NCBI RefSeq assembly: GCF_900103985.1
Contig: NZ_FNIE01000014.1
Span: 178,588-242,587 of the forward strand
Length of the DNA stretch: 64,000 nucleotides
Reading direction: 5' to 3'
DNA from: Actinacidiphila guanduensis
Lineage (GTDB): Bacteria; Actinomycetota; Actinomycetes; Streptomycetales; Streptomycetaceae
Part shown: positions 50,390 to 59,319 of the stretch, in pieces
How the letters are laid out: each line of letters begins with the position of its first letter
Numbering within the stretch: the first letter of the stretch is position 1
Made by a program: the position numbers and the translations under genes
Notes under the pieces: generated by a model
The model's database searches: none
Told to the model about the DNA's origin: nothing
The model's input: the letters and a program-made list of their open reading frames with translations, nothing else

Positions 50390-50609
50390 CTGCCCGGGGC
50401 GGGGAGCTGCGGTGTTGCCGGGAGGGGCGGGAAAACTTCCAGCGCCTGAAAACGGGGAAGTGGCCGCAGGGGGGCCTCGCTTGAGGAGACGTCCGGGGCA
50501 CCCGATCGGTTGCATCCCCCGCTGGGTATGGCCGGTTCCCGCCCCGAACGCCCCGCGTTGACCCGAAGTCGGCCCGAAGTCGGCCCGAGGCTCCTCGCCG
50601 GCGACCACC

Positions 50610-50662
50610 CCGGCCCCTGCTGCTGCCGTGCCGCGGGCGGCGTTCACAGCGGCAGGGGCCGG
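50610..50662 (-). terminator. Long hairpin terminator after the GNAT gene
   Basis: Perfect 11-bp arms CCGGCCCCTGC and GCAGGGGCCGG with a 31-base loop that can pair further, 26 bases beyond the GNAT stop. Confidence 0.6.
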
Positions 50663-50687
50663 CCCTCCGAGAGGTCGAGTGGGGCTG

Positions 50688-51527
50688 TCACCCTTCGCGC
50701 CACAGCCATGTGACGCGCTCGTACAGCGGCTCGAATCCGGCGCGCAGCATGTTGTGGAGGGAGGTGTTGTGGTCGCCGGGGGCTTCGGCTCCGGTCTCGG
50801 CGACGAGCCATCGGCAGCCCGCCGCCCTGGCCGCCCGGGCGCGGGCGGTGAGCAGTGCCGACTGGGCGCCGCGTCCACGTCCTTCCGGGAGCGTCGCGCC
50901 GCCGAACATGTCGGCGCATTCGCCGTTGACGAAGATGCTCCCGACCGCGACGATCCGCTCGCCGTCCCGGACCGCGTACTGGTGCCAGTTCGGCCTGCCC
51001 ACGCACGACGCCGCCATGTCGATCATGTCCGGTGTGCCGAACCCGAAGGTGGTCATCATGACCGTGGCCCACTCGGCCGCCTGATGCGGTTCGACCGGCC
51101 CGACGCGCAGCCCGGGGTCGAGTGCCGCGACGCCGTCGGGCGCGGACAGCGCGGTCTCGACGTCGCAGCCCAGTTTGACGAAACGGCTGCCCTCGGTGAG
51201 GTTCAATGTGCCGGCGGTCGAGGCCCAGTCCGCCGGCAGCAGCGGCGGCGCGATCATGAACGCGCCCTGGGGTACGCCCTGCTCCCGGAAGAAGTCGCAG
51301 ACCTGCGCCGGGACGTCCGCGGTGGTCAGGTCGCCCCCGCCGAATCCGCCGGCGCGGTTGAAGAAGCGGCTGGAGTCCTCGCGGATCGCGAGAGCCAGCG
51401 CCGGGCCGATGTGCTGGGAGCCGATGCCGAGCGACGTGCGCAACGGTGCCGGCGCGCCGGTCGCGAAGTCGGCGTACGCCTCGATTTCGGTCTGCTCGGC
51501 CAGGCCGATCGGCACGGAGGTCGTCAT
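50688..51527 (-). CDS. GNAT-family N-acetyltransferase
   Basis: A 279-residue enzyme with one C-terminal GNAT domain. The acetyl-CoA loop is ATLPEGRGRGAQSALL, preceded by the beta4 strand RIVAVGSIFVNGECADMF and followed by ARAAGCRWLVAETG and the motif B helix with NMLRAGFEPLYERV. The N-terminal 120 residues (with LGIGSQHIGPALALAIREDS) form a second, degenerate GNAT-like half. The acceptor is unknown. ATG 51527 has GGGGAAG upstream. It stands alone with its own terminator. Confidence 0.87.
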   Translation of the reverse strand: MTTSVPIGLAEQTEIEAYADFATGAPAPLRTSLGIGSQHIGPALALAIREDSSRFFNRAGGFGGGDLTTADVPAQVCDFFREQGVPQGAFMIAPPLLPADWASTAGTLNLTEGSRFVKLGCDVETALSAPDGVAALDPGLRVGPVEPHQAAEWATVMMTTFGFGTPDMIDMAASCVGRPNWHQYAVRDGERIVAVGSIFVNGECADMFGGATLPEGRGRGAQSALLTARARAARAAGCRWLVAETGAEAPGDHNTSLHNMLRAGFEPLYERVTWLWREG

Positions 51528-51771
51528 GCCCGCTTCCCCATCCGGTGGTCGTTCACGAAGCCCGGCACGATGGCGGCGAACGCGCAGGCGGCCCCCGAGC
51601 CGGGATCGCCGCCCGTCCGCCCGGCCGTCTCCCTGTTCCCGGCCACGACGGTCCGTGCCTCGCCCACGGGGCTCAGGTGGGCGGCTCGGCGCCCGGGCCC
51701 GTGTGTCTTTGTCTTCATACCCGCACGATGCGGTGAGGGCGGGGAAAGTTCGGCCGCGCGCCGACTTTGTT

Positions 51772-52718
51772 TCAGCGGCGGCGCGGGTGGAACAGGCGCA
51801 GCTCGCCGACCCGCCCCTGGTCCAGGAAGTGCACCCAGACGACGCCGGGCGGGCAGTGGAAGGGGTCGTCGGGCGGGTTGCGCAGAGCGGCCTCCCAGAT
51901 GACCACCTTGCGGCCGGCCACCACGTTCACCAGTTCGTGGCGCACGCCGTCGGACAGGTCGCGGTCGAACGCGGTGGGCAGGCAGTCGACGCCCGTGCGT
52001 TTTCCGGTCGGCCAGGTCACGTCCGCCTGCGGGGACCACCATTCGGACAGGGCCGAGGCGAGCCGGCCGCGGTGGGCGGCCGCCAGGGTCTCCTCGGCCA
52101 GCCGCCGGTGCAGCCCGTTGCGGACCGCGGCGTCGTCGTGCACCCGGTCCGCCGAGGCCAGCAGCGCGCCGACCAGCCTCGTGCGCGCCTGGTGGAGCCG
52201 GCTGCGCACCGTGCCGACCGGGACGGCGCACAGTGCCGCCATGTCCTCGTAGGAGGTGACGTCGGTGAAGTAGCGCAGCATCGTCACCAGTTGCAGCGCC
52301 GGGGACAGGTCCTCCAGCGCGCTCCAGACCCAGTCCCGCAGCGCGTGCCGTTCGAGCACCTCCGCCGGGTCGGGCGGGCCTTCCGACCGGTCCATCGCGA
52401 CGGCCCCCCGACGTCGGCCACGGGCACCGCGGACATCCGGCGCAGCTGGGCGCGGCACACGTTGCGCACCACCATCCGCAGCCACGGGCCCGCCGCCTCC
52501 GGGTCCCGTATGTCCCCGAAGCGGCGCAGCGCGAGGACGGCCGCCTCCTGCACGGCGTCCTCGGCGTCCTGGCTGTGGCCCAGGAAGGCCAGTGCGACCG
52601 CGTACATGGGCGCCCGGTGCCTGGCGAGCAGCAGGCCGAGCGAGCCGGCGTCGCCGGCCTGGGCGGCGCGCACCAGGTCGGCGTCCCGCGGAGCCCCGCG
52701 CACCAGAAGATCGGCCAT
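51772..52718 (-). pseudogene. ECF sigma factor with SnoaL-like tail, broken by a one-base frameshift
   Basis: Frame 1 begins at ATG 52718 with DADLVRAAQAGDAGSLGLLL and sigma region 2 (DAEDAVQEAAVLALRRFGDI). After a run of six G (52409-52404 on the minus strand) it drifts into nonsense ending at 52284. The +1 frame then holds MDRSEGPPDPAEVLERHALR, region 4 (YEDMAALCAVPVGTVRSRLH) and a C-terminal SnoaL-like domain to 51772. Seven Gs would restore one continuous protein of about 315 residues. The full gene resembles ECF sigma factors with a C-terminal NTF2-like regulatory domain, which need no separate anti-sigma factor. Either a true slip mutation or a homopolymer sequencing error is possible. 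Confidence 0.82.
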
Positions 52719-52724
52719 ACCGTG

Positions 52725-52730
52725 ACAATA
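52725..52730 (-). promoter_or_regulatory. -10 element of a probable leaderless promoter for the ECF sigma gene
   Basis: TATTGT (TANNNT) ends exactly six bases before ATG 52718, and no Shine-Dalgarno sequence is present. Confidence 0.4.
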
Positions 52731-52830
52731 CCGTCCGGGCCTGACCGCGACGGCCGCGCCCCCACGCGCTGCCCCCCCTCCGCCACCGCGCCCGGTGGGC
52801 CGTGAGCCCGCCCCTTCGCAGAAGCTGGGC

Positions 52831-54003
52831 TCAGTCGCCCACGATCCTCGCGATGCCCTCCGGGGAGAGGAGGTGGTTGACGGCCAGGCGGCGGGCGCCC
52901 TCGATGCCCGCGCGGCGGCCCAGGAGGGTGGTCTCGATCGTCACCGTGCGGGTCGCCAGCGGGAGGGCCCGGCGGTAGACGGCCCCGCGGATGTCCGCGA
53001 GCAGGTCGTCGTGGAGGCTCGCGATGCTGCCGCCCAGGACGATCGTATCGGGGTTGTAGAAGCTGGTCAGCGAGGCGAGCACCTCGCCGATGCGCTGCGC
53101 GGCGAGCCGCACCTGGCGCCTGGCCTGCGGGTCGCCCTCGGCGACCAGGCGCACCACATCGCCCGCGTGCGCCGCCGGCAGTCCCGCCTTGCGCAAGGTC
53201 GCCGCGATGGCCGCGCCCGAGGCCACCGCCTCCACGCAGCCGGTGTTGCCGCAGTGGCACAGCACGTCGTCCTGCCCGGGCACCCGGATGTGGCCGATGT
53301 CGCCCGCCGCGCCCGAGGCCCCGCGGTGCACGACGCCGCCCGAGACGATGCCGCACCCGATGCCGGTGCCGACCTTGACGTAGAGCAGGTGGGCGGTGGC
53401 GGGCCGGTGCGCGTACTCGCCGAGGGCCATCATGTTCACGTCGTTGTCCACCAGGACGGGCGCGCTGTAGCGGCCCTCGAAGAACGCCGGCACCCGCGTG
53501 CCGTCCCAGCCGCGCATGATGGGCGGCCGCACCACCGTGCCGGTGCTGGCCTCCACCGGCCCCGGTACGCCGATGCTGATCGCCCGCACGTGCGAGGCCG
53601 GGCGCCCGGCCTCGGCGAGCAACTGCCCGATCCGGCCGTCAAGCGCGGTGAGTACGGCCTCGGGCCCGTCGTTGATGTCCAGCTCCTGCGTGGCCTCGGC
53701 GAGCACGGTGCCGCCCAACTCCGCGACGGCGACGGTGCCGTGGGTCGCGCCCAGGTCGACGGCGACCACCACGGCGCTGTGCGAGGCGAGTTGCAGGGTC
53801 AGCGGCGGGCGGCCGCGCTCGGTGGCGACCGTACCGGTCTCGACCAGCAGCCCGCGGTCGATGAGCAGGTCCACCCGCTGGGCGACCGCGGCCCGCGACA
53901 GGCCGGTGGCGGTGGCGAGTTGGCTGCGCCGGGTGGCGCCGCCCGCCACCAGTCCGGCCAGTTCGCTGAGCGATCCGAGCCGGCGGTCGGAGCTTGCGGT
54001 CAC
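52831..54003 (-). CDS. ROK-family transcriptional regulator
   Basis: A 390-residue repressor. The N-terminal winged helix (RRSQLATATGLSRAAVAQRV) is followed by the sugar-kinase-like ROK domain: VVVAVDLGATHGTVAVAEL (phosphate 1), LVDNDVNMMALGE, GTGIGCGIVSGG with GAAGDIGHI, and the zinc motif CHCGNTGCVE. It should bind a sugar or sugar phosphate that releases it from DNA. GTG 54003 has GAGAGG upstream. It is divergent from a four-gene sugar-oxidation operon. The two promoters overlap, so it almost certainly regulates both itself and that operon. Confidence 0.92.
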   Translation of the reverse strand: MTASSDRRLGSLSELAGLVAGGATRRSQLATATGLSRAAVAQRVDLLIDRGLLVETGTVATERGRPPLTLQLASHSAVVVAVDLGATHGTVAVAELGGTVLAEATQELDINDGPEAVLTALDGRIGQLLAEAGRPASHVRAISIGVPGPVEASTGTVVRPPIMRGWDGTRVPAFFEGRYSAPVLVDNDVNMMALGEYAHRPATAHLLYVKVGTGIGCGIVSGGVVHRGASGAAGDIGHIRVPGQDDVLCHCGNTGCVEAVASGAAIAATLRKAGLPAAHAGDVVRLVAEGDPQARRQVRLAAQRIGEVLASLTSFYNPDTIVLGGSIASLHDDLLADIRGAVYRRALPLATRTVTIETTLLGRRAGIEGARRLAVNHLLSPEGIARIVGD

Positions 54004-54033
54004 GTCGGGCCTGCCTCTCGGTATTTATGACAG

Positions 54034-54083
54034 AAGTTAGCGTAAACCTTGCCATTGTCAACCGAAACCCTGATGGCTAGCGT
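54034..54083. promoter_or_regulatory. Back-to-back promoters with overlapping -35 boxes in the ROK divergon
   Basis: Plus strand: TTGTCA (54055-54060), 17 bases, TAGCGT (54078-54083). Minus strand: TTGACA (54061-54056), 16 bases, TAACTT (54039-54034). The two -35 elements share five bases. TAGCGT also occurs at 54038-54043, 40 bases from its copy, so similar sequences flank the region. The plus promoter starts transcription near 54090, which excludes the start codon at 54049. Confidence 0.65.
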
Positions 54084-54111
54084 TTTCTGCGAGCCGAAAG
54101 GGAGGGCTGTC

Positions 54112-55245
54112 TTGGGCCGTACAGCGAGCTATCCGCCGGGAGCGGGCCATCCGTCAGGGGCCGCGCCGGGTCTGCGCACGGCGATCGCCGGCGTGGGCAT
54201 GATCGGACGGGTCCACCTGGACGCCGTCCGCCGCACCGGCGCCCCCGTCGTCGGGGTCAGCGCCTCCTCCCCGGCGCGCGCCAAGGAGGCCGCCGCCGCG
54301 CTCGGCGTGGAGCACGCGTACGACTCCTCCGAGGAGCTGGTCACCAGCGACGACGTGGACGTGGTGCACATCTGCACGCCCAACGACGCGCACGCGCCGC
54401 TGGCCGAACTCGCCCTGCGCGCGGGCAAGCACGTGGTGTGCGAGAAGCCGCTGACCACCTCGCCCGAGAGCGCCGCCACCCTGGCCGCGCTCGCCCGGGA
54501 GACCGGCCTGGTCGCCGCCGTGCCCTTCGTCTACCGGTACCACCCGATGGCCGCCGAGGCCCGCGCCCGCGCCGCCGACGGCCGCACCGGCGAGATCCGC
54601 CTGGTGCACGGCCACTACCTGCAGGACTGGCTCTCCGAGCCCGGCGACACCAACTGGCGGGTGGACGCCGTCGCCGGCGGCCCCTCGCGCGCCTTCGCTG
54701 ACATCGGCTCCCACTGGTGCGACCTGGTGGAGTGGGTGACCGGCCACCGCATCACCGAACTCACCGCGCTCACGCAGACGGTGGACCGCGCCGGCGGCCG
54801 CCCCGCCACCGAGGACGCCGTGCAGCTGCTCTTCCGCACCGACCGCGGCGCCACCGGGACACTGACCGTCTCCCAGATCTCGCCCGGCCGCAAGAACCGG
54901 CTGTGGTTCGAGGTGGACGGCACCCGCACCTCCCTCGCCTTCGACCAGGAGGCCCCCGAGTCGCTGTTCGTCGGCAGCCGCGGCGAGAACGGCGCCGTGC
55001 TGCGCGACCCCGCCACCCTCTCCCCCGCCGCCGCCCGCCTGTCAGTGGTGCCCGGCGGCCACCCGATGGGCTACCTCGACTGCTTCGCCGCCTTTGTCCG
55101 CGACGTGCACGACACCGTCCGGGCCGGCGGCCCCCGCCGGACCACCCCGCTCTACCCGACGTTCGACGACGCCGCCCGCATGGTGCGCCTGACCGCAGCC
55201 GTACTCGGCTCGGCCGCCGACCGGACCTGGAAAGAGGTCGACTGA
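54112..55245 (+). CDS. Gfo/Idh/MocA-family NAD(P)-dependent sugar dehydrogenase (first gene of operon)
   Basis: A 377-residue oxidoreductase. The Rossmann motif is TAIAGVGMIGRVHLDAV, the catalytic-lysine motif HVVCEKPLTTS, and DIGSHWCDLVEWVTG the C-domain active-site strand. It likely oxidises a sugar or cyclitol to a keto derivative. The TTG at 54112 is chosen: it has AAGGGAGGG just upstream and lies after the predicted transcription start, whereas the ATG-containing part of the frame (from 54049) does not. Its stop overlaps the next start as TGATG. It heads a ROK-controlled operon. Confidence 0.88.
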   Translation: MGRTASYPPGAGHPSGAAPGLRTAIAGVGMIGRVHLDAVRRTGAPVVGVSASSPARAKEAAAALGVEHAYDSSEELVTSDDVDVVHICTPNDAHAPLAELALRAGKHVVCEKPLTTSPESAATLAALARETGLVAAVPFVYRYHPMAAEARARAADGRTGEIRLVHGHYLQDWLSEPGDTNWRVDAVAGGPSRAFADIGSHWCDLVEWVTGHRITELTALTQTVDRAGGRPATEDAVQLLFRTDRGATGTLTVSQISPGRKNRLWFEVDGTRTSLAFDQEAPESLFVGSRGENGAVLRDPATLSPAAARLSVVPGGHPMGYLDCFAAFVRDVHDTVRAGGPRRTTPLYPTFDDAARMVRLTAAVLGSAADRTWKEVD

Positions 55246-56165
55246 TGAAGCTGGGCTTCCTGACCGCGTGCCTGCCGCAGCTGCCGCTGGCGGACATCGC
55301 CGCCTGGGCGGCCGGGCACGACTACGACGCACTGGAGGTCGCCACCTGGCCCTCCACCGGCTCGCGCGACTTCGAGGCGAGCCACATCGACGTCGTGCAC
55401 TTCGGCAAGGCCGAGGCCGACGCCATCCGCGGCCTGTTCGAGCAGCACGGGCTGACCCTGTCGGCGCTGGCGTACTACGAGAACAACCTGCACCCCGACG
55501 CCGCGCGCCGGGCCGAGATCGCCGCGCATGTTCGGGCGAACGTGGACGCGGCCGCGCTGCTCGGCGTGGAGTACGTCGGCACCTTCATCGGCCGCCACCC
55601 GGGCCTGTCGGTCAAGGAGAACCTCGCGCAGGCCGAGCGCGAGCTGCCCGCCCTCGTGGAGTACGCCGGCGAGCGCGGAGTGAAGATCATCATCGAGAAC
55701 TGCGTGATGGAGGGGTGGCACCCCGACGGCTACCCCGGCAACCTCGCCTACTCCCCCGAGCTGTGGGAGTGGATGTTCTCCCTCGGCTTCTACCTCAACT
55801 ACGACCCCTCGCACCTGCTGTGGCTCGGCATCGACCCGGTCACCGCCCTGAAGCCCTACCTGGACCGCATCCCGCACGCCCAGGCCAAGGACGCCCAGCT
55901 CGACCCGCGCGCCAGCGACCGGTACGGCTTCTTCGGCCGCACCGTGGAGCGCGCCGACGGCTGGGACAGCGGCTGGTGGCGCTACCGGGTCCCCGGCCTC
56001 GGCGACGTGGACTGGCGCCGGCTGGTCGACACCTTCTACGAGGGCGGCTTCACCGGTGTCCTGTCGGTCGAGCACGAGGACCCCGTGTGGAGCGGGGACG
56101 TCGAACGGGTCACCCAGGGGCTGGAGATCGCCCACCGCACGCTGCGCCCGCTCATCGTCGGATGA
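55245..56165 (+). CDS. Sugar phosphate isomerase/epimerase (TIM-barrel, AP-endonuclease-2 fold)
   Basis: A 306-residue TIM-barrel enzyme. The metal ligands of the family are visible: Glu in VKIIIENCVMEGW, Asp and His in LNYDPSHLLW, the AQAKDAQ strand and Glu in LSVEHEDPVW. FLTACLPQLPLADIAAWA at the start is typical of inosose-dehydratase/xylose-isomerase-like proteins. It probably isomerises or epimerises the keto-sugar made by the upstream dehydrogenase. ATG 55245 overlaps the preceding stop codon (TGATG), which implies translational coupling. Confidence 0.88.
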   Translation: MKLGFLTACLPQLPLADIAAWAAGHDYDALEVATWPSTGSRDFEASHIDVVHFGKAEADAIRGLFEQHGLTLSALAYYENNLHPDAARRAEIAAHVRANVDAAALLGVEYVGTFIGRHPGLSVKENLAQAERELPALVEYAGERGVKIIIENCVMEGWHPDGYPGNLAYSPELWEWMFSLGFYLNYDPSHLLWLGIDPVTALKPYLDRIPHAQAKDAQLDPRASDRYGFFGRTVERADGWDSGWWRYRVPGLGDVDWRRLVDTFYEGGFTGVLSVEHEDPVWSGDVERVTQGLEIAHRTLRPLIVG

Positions 56166-56283
56166 GCACCCGGCCGGCCGCTGCGACGAGCACCGCGACG
56201 CGCACTCCGACGAGCACCGGCCCGCACCCACCCGCACCCGCACCCCGCAGCAACCCGCCGTACTTCCAGGAGGCATCGCTTCG

Positions 56284-57033
56284 ATGACCGCACCGCTGAG
56301 CATCCAGCTCTACACCCTCCGGGACCAGATCGCCGCCGACCGCGACGGCACGCTGACCCGGCTCGCCGAGATCGGCTACCGCCAAGTGGAGGCGTACGAC
56401 CCGACGGCGGACCCGGCGGGCTTCCGCAAGCTGCTCGACGGCCTGGGCGTGACCGTCTCCAGCACGCACGCCTACGCGCTGTTCGACAAGGACGCCGGCG
56501 AGGTCTTCGACGCCGTCGCCACGGTGGGCACCGACCTCGCCATCATCCCCGGCGGCATCGCGCACGAGGAGTTCACCACCCTCGACGGGCTGCAGCGCAC
56601 CGCCGACCTGCTCAACGGCTTCGCCGCCAAGGCCGCCGAGCGCGGCATCAGGATCGGCTACCACAACCACTGGTGGGAGATCGAGCCGCGCTTCGAGGGC
56701 CGCACCGGCCTGGAGGTGCTTGCCGGGCTCCTCGCGCCGGAGGTCTTCCTGGAGGTCGACACCTACTGGGCGCAGGTCGGCGGCGCCGACGTCCCCGAAC
56801 TGCTGCGCACCCTGGGCGGCAAGGTGCTCGCGCTGCACGTCAAGGACGGCCCGGGCGTGAAGGACGAACCGCACACCGCGGTCGGCAAGGGCGCCATCGA
56901 CGTGCCCTCGATCCTGGCGGCCGCGCCCGAGGCGCAGCGCATCGTGGAACTCGACACCTGCGCGACGGACATCTTCGAGGCCGTCGCCGAGAGCCGCGCC
57001 TACCTGACGGCGCTGGAGGAGGGGCTTTCATGA
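56284..57033 (+). CDS. Second sugar phosphate isomerase/epimerase
   Basis: A 249-residue TIM-barrel protein of the same fold as its neighbour but shorter and clearly different in sequence. SIQLYTLRDQIAADRDGTL opens the barrel; metal-site residues are in GYHNHWWEIE, FLEVDTYWAQVGG, ALHVKDGPGVKDEP and IVELDTC. The ATG at 56284 has CAGGAGG upstream. A spacer of 118 bases, carrying a repetitive ACCCGCACC stretch, separates it from the gene before, but no terminator was seen. The stop overlaps the next ATG (ATGA). Confidence 0.88.
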   Translation: MTAPLSIQLYTLRDQIAADRDGTLTRLAEIGYRQVEAYDPTADPAGFRKLLDGLGVTVSSTHAYALFDKDAGEVFDAVATVGTDLAIIPGGIAHEEFTTLDGLQRTADLLNGFAAKAAERGIRIGYHNHWWEIEPRFEGRTGLEVLAGLLAPEVFLEVDTYWAQVGGADVPELLRTLGGKVLALHVKDGPGVKDEPHTAVGKGAIDVPSILAAAPEAQRIVELDTCATDIFEAVAESRAYLTALEEGLS

Positions 57034-58184
57034 CCACCGGAGCGCTCGGCGCCGCCGGCCCGGCGGCGCCGGCCGGCGCCCAGGGCACGGGCCCGGTCGG
57101 GGTCGCCCTGATCGGGGCGGGCGTGATCAGCACCCAGTACCTGAAGGCGATGTCGTCCTTCCCGGACCTGAAGGTGCTCGCGGTCGCCGACCTCGATGTC
57201 GAACGGGCCCGCGCGCAGGCGGAGTTGTACGGCGTCCCGCACGCCGGGGACGTCGCCTCGGTGCTGGCGATCCCCGAGGTGGAGATCGTCGTCAACCTGA
57301 CGATCCCGGCCGCGCACGCCGAGGTCGCCTCGGCGGCGCTGCGCGCGGGCAAGCACGTCTACGGCGAGAAGCCGCTGGCGCTGGCCCCCTCGGACGGGGC
57401 GAAGATCCTCGCCGAGGCGCAGGAGCGGGGCCTTCGGGTGGGCAGCGCGCCGGACACCTTCCTCGGCGCGGGCCTGCAGTCGGCCGCGCGGGCGCTGGCG
57501 GCGGGGCTGATCGGCGAGCCGGTCAGCGCCACCGCGGTCACGCAGGGGCCCGGCCCGGAGTCCTGGCACCCGAGCCCGGAGTTCCTGTTCCAGTACGGCG
57601 CCGGCCCGCTGTTCGACATCGGCCCCTACTACCTGACCGCGCTGGTGTCGCTGTTCGGCCCGGTCTCCTACGTGTCGGCGACCGCGCGGCAGGCGCGGGC
57701 GGCCCGGGTGATCGGCTCCGGCCCGAAGGCGGGCACCCAGTTCGCGGTCGAAGTCCCCACCCACGTCCACGCGTTGCTGGACTTCGCGGCGGGCCCCAGC
57801 GCGTCGGCGACCTTCAGTTTCGACTCCTCGGTGCCGCGCCGGCTGATCGAGATCACGGGCACGGAGGGCACGTTGTCGCTGCCGGACCCGAACACCTTCG
57901 ACGGGCCGCTGCGCATCCAGGCGTTCGGAGAGGACGACTGGCGCGAGCTGCCGGTCACCGGGACGACGGCCGGGCGCGGTATCGGGGTGCTGGACATGGC
58001 CCGCGCGATCCGCTCCGGCACGCCGCACCGCGCGTCGGGCGAACTGGCCCAGCACGTCCTGGAGTTGATGTCCACGGTGACGGACGCCGCGGATCGCCAC
58101 GGGGTGCTGGGACTCGATTCCTCGGCGCCCAAGGTCCCTGTGCTGCCCGAGGGCTGGGACCCGGCGGCCGCGACTCTCGTCTGA
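57030..58184 (+). CDS. Second Gfo/Idh/MocA-family dehydrogenase (last gene of operon)
   Basis: A 384-residue oxidoreductase with Rossmann motif VALIGAGVISTQYLKAM, catalytic-lysine motif HVYGEKPLALA and the C-domain strand FDIGPYYLTALVSLFGPV. It belongs to a different subgroup from the first dehydrogenase. Together the operon holds two dehydrogenases and two isomerase/epimerases, which could perform oxidation, epimerisation and re-reduction of a sugar or degrade a cyclitol. ATG 57030 overlaps the previous stop and has GGAGGAGGGG upstream. A large hairpin follows. Confidence 0.9.
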   Translation: MTTGALGAAGPAAPAGAQGTGPVGVALIGAGVISTQYLKAMSSFPDLKVLAVADLDVERARAQAELYGVPHAGDVASVLAIPEVEIVVNLTIPAAHAEVASAALRAGKHVYGEKPLALAPSDGAKILAEAQERGLRVGSAPDTFLGAGLQSAARALAAGLIGEPVSATAVTQGPGPESWHPSPEFLFQYGAGPLFDIGPYYLTALVSLFGPVSYVSATARQARAARVIGSGPKAGTQFAVEVPTHVHALLDFAAGPSASATFSFDSSVPRRLIEITGTEGTLSLPDPNTFDGPLRIQAFGEDDWRELPVTGTTAGRGIGVLDMARAIRSGTPHRASGELAQHVLELMSTVTDAADRHGVLGLDSSAPKVPVLPEGWDPAAATLV

Positions 58185-58488
58185 TCCCGCACGGTTGCCG
58201 GGTCCCCCGCCGCGGGCCCGGTGACCGCACTCCGACCCGGCGGCGGCCCGCACCCACCTGACTCGGTGCGGCCGCCGCCGTACCGCGGCGCCCTGTTCGC
58301 CTGGTCGGCCCACCCGTGGGGGGATGGGTCGGCCAGGTCCGTTTCCCGGGGTACGGGGCCGCGTTGGGTTGCCCTCGGCACGGCAGCCGGTGGAGCCGGC
58401 GGGGGAACTGCCATGGGTGGTACGGGAGTTGGCGGGCCGGCCGTGGCGGCGGCTCCACGGTGGGCGTTGGCCGGGCGGGCCCCTGCTG
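58185..58488. other. Gene-free interval after the sugar operon
   Basis: About 300 bases holding the terminator hairpin at 58239-58280. The remainder, between convergent genes, shows no frame with a ribosome site. Confidence 0.5.
58239..58280 (+). terminator. Hairpin terminator of the sugar operon
   Basis: Arms GCGGCGGCCCGCACC (58240-58254) and GGTGCGGCCGCCGC (58265-58278) pair with one bulged base and a 10-base loop, 55 bases after the stop. Confidence 0.65.
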
Positions 58489-59319
58489 CTACGGACCCAG
58501 CACATCCAGGCCCATCGCGACGGCTTCCACGAGGTCGAGCGAGGGTTCGGGCGGGAGGCAGGTGTCGCGGAGCAGGTCGTAGGTGAGGCCGAGCAGGTCG
58601 ATGAGGCCGGGTTCGGTGCTCAGCGTCCAGCCGTCGCGACCGTGCACGTAGCCGGCGGGCACGTCGTCGGGGAACGTCAGCAGTTTGAACGCGCTCTGCG
58701 TGGTGGTGTGCGGGGCCGTGGCCAGCGGCAGCACGCGCAGGGTGAGCCGGTCCTCGCGTACGAGGGTTGCCACGTAGCGGAGTTGGGCGGCCATGGTGGC
58801 GGCGCTACCGACGGTGCGGCGCAGGGCCGTCTCGGTGACCACCGCGGCGTGGCCGGCGCGGTCGCTCCTCGCGCGCGGCAGGGCCGCCACGCGGGGGAGG
58901 TCGGTCGCGCGGGCCAGCGCGGTGGCGTACTCCTCGGTGCGCAGCAGCGCCGGGAGGTGGACGGCGTCCCACTCGCGCACGGTTGATGCGCGGGATTCCA
59001 GCGGGGTGGTGCTGGCGGCGCGGTCGGGGTCGGTGGTGGAGCGGCCCGCGGCCAGGTTGCGGACGAAGAAGCCGCGGGTGTCGAGGAGTTCGTCCAGCAC
59101 CGCGGCGAGTTCGGGCTGCATGCGGCGGCGTCCGGCCTCCAGGTTCGCCACGAAGGAGGGGGTGACGTAGATGAGGCGGGCCAACTGGGCCTGGCTGAGG
59201 CCGGCGCGCTCGCGGTAGTAGCGCAACTCGGCGCCGTACAGGGCGCGGGGGGACAGGGCGGGGTCCAGGACCTTCGCGCGGCGGTTGTCCTCGCCCACGA
59301 GGGTTCCGTGCGTGCTCAC
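58489..59319 (-). CDS. XRE-family regulator with DUF5753 domain (WhiJ-like)
   Basis: A 276-residue regulator. The helix-turn-helix is LRYYRERAGLSQAQLARLIY with VTPSFVANLEAGRRRMQPEL; the DUF5753 ligand-binding-like domain covers about residues 90-270, from LPALLRTEEYATALARA to LLGLTYDLLRDT. Such proteins act with small DUF397 or BldB-like partners in developmental control in streptomycetes. GTG 59319 overlaps the stop of the small upstream gene as GTGA, so the two are co-translated. No DUF397 gene follows this copy. Confidence 0.88.
   Translation of the reverse strand: MSTHGTLVGEDNRRAKVLDPALSPRALYGAELRYYRERAGLSQAQLARLIYVTPSFVANLEAGRRRMQPELAAVLDELLDTRGFFVRNLAAGRSTTDPDRAASTTPLESRASTVREWDAVHLPALLRTEEYATALARATDLPRVAALPRARSDRAGHAAVVTETALRRTVGSAATMAAQLRYVATLVREDRLTLRVLPLATAPHTTTQSAFKLLTFPDDVPAGYVHGRDGWTLSTEPGLIDLLGLTYDLLRDTCLPPEPSLDLVEAVAMGLDVLGP

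Larger units (their letters stand above)
50068..50687. other. 620-base region upstream of the lysozyme gene
   Basis: It contains the inverted repeat at 50282-50318, the DasR-like site at 50378-50389, a duplicated CGAAGTCGGCC motif near 50570-50592, and the terminator of the GNAT gene at 50610-50662. No protein frame was supported. Confidence 0.5.

Noticed and set aside
50068..50480. Cyclic-di-AMP (ydaO-type) riboswitch upstream of the lysozyme gene
   Set aside because: Such switches precede wall hydrolases in Streptomyces, but the conserved CCGAACCCG...AGCTAACC...AGGCG core could not be found; only a weak CCGAACCGG resemblance exists.
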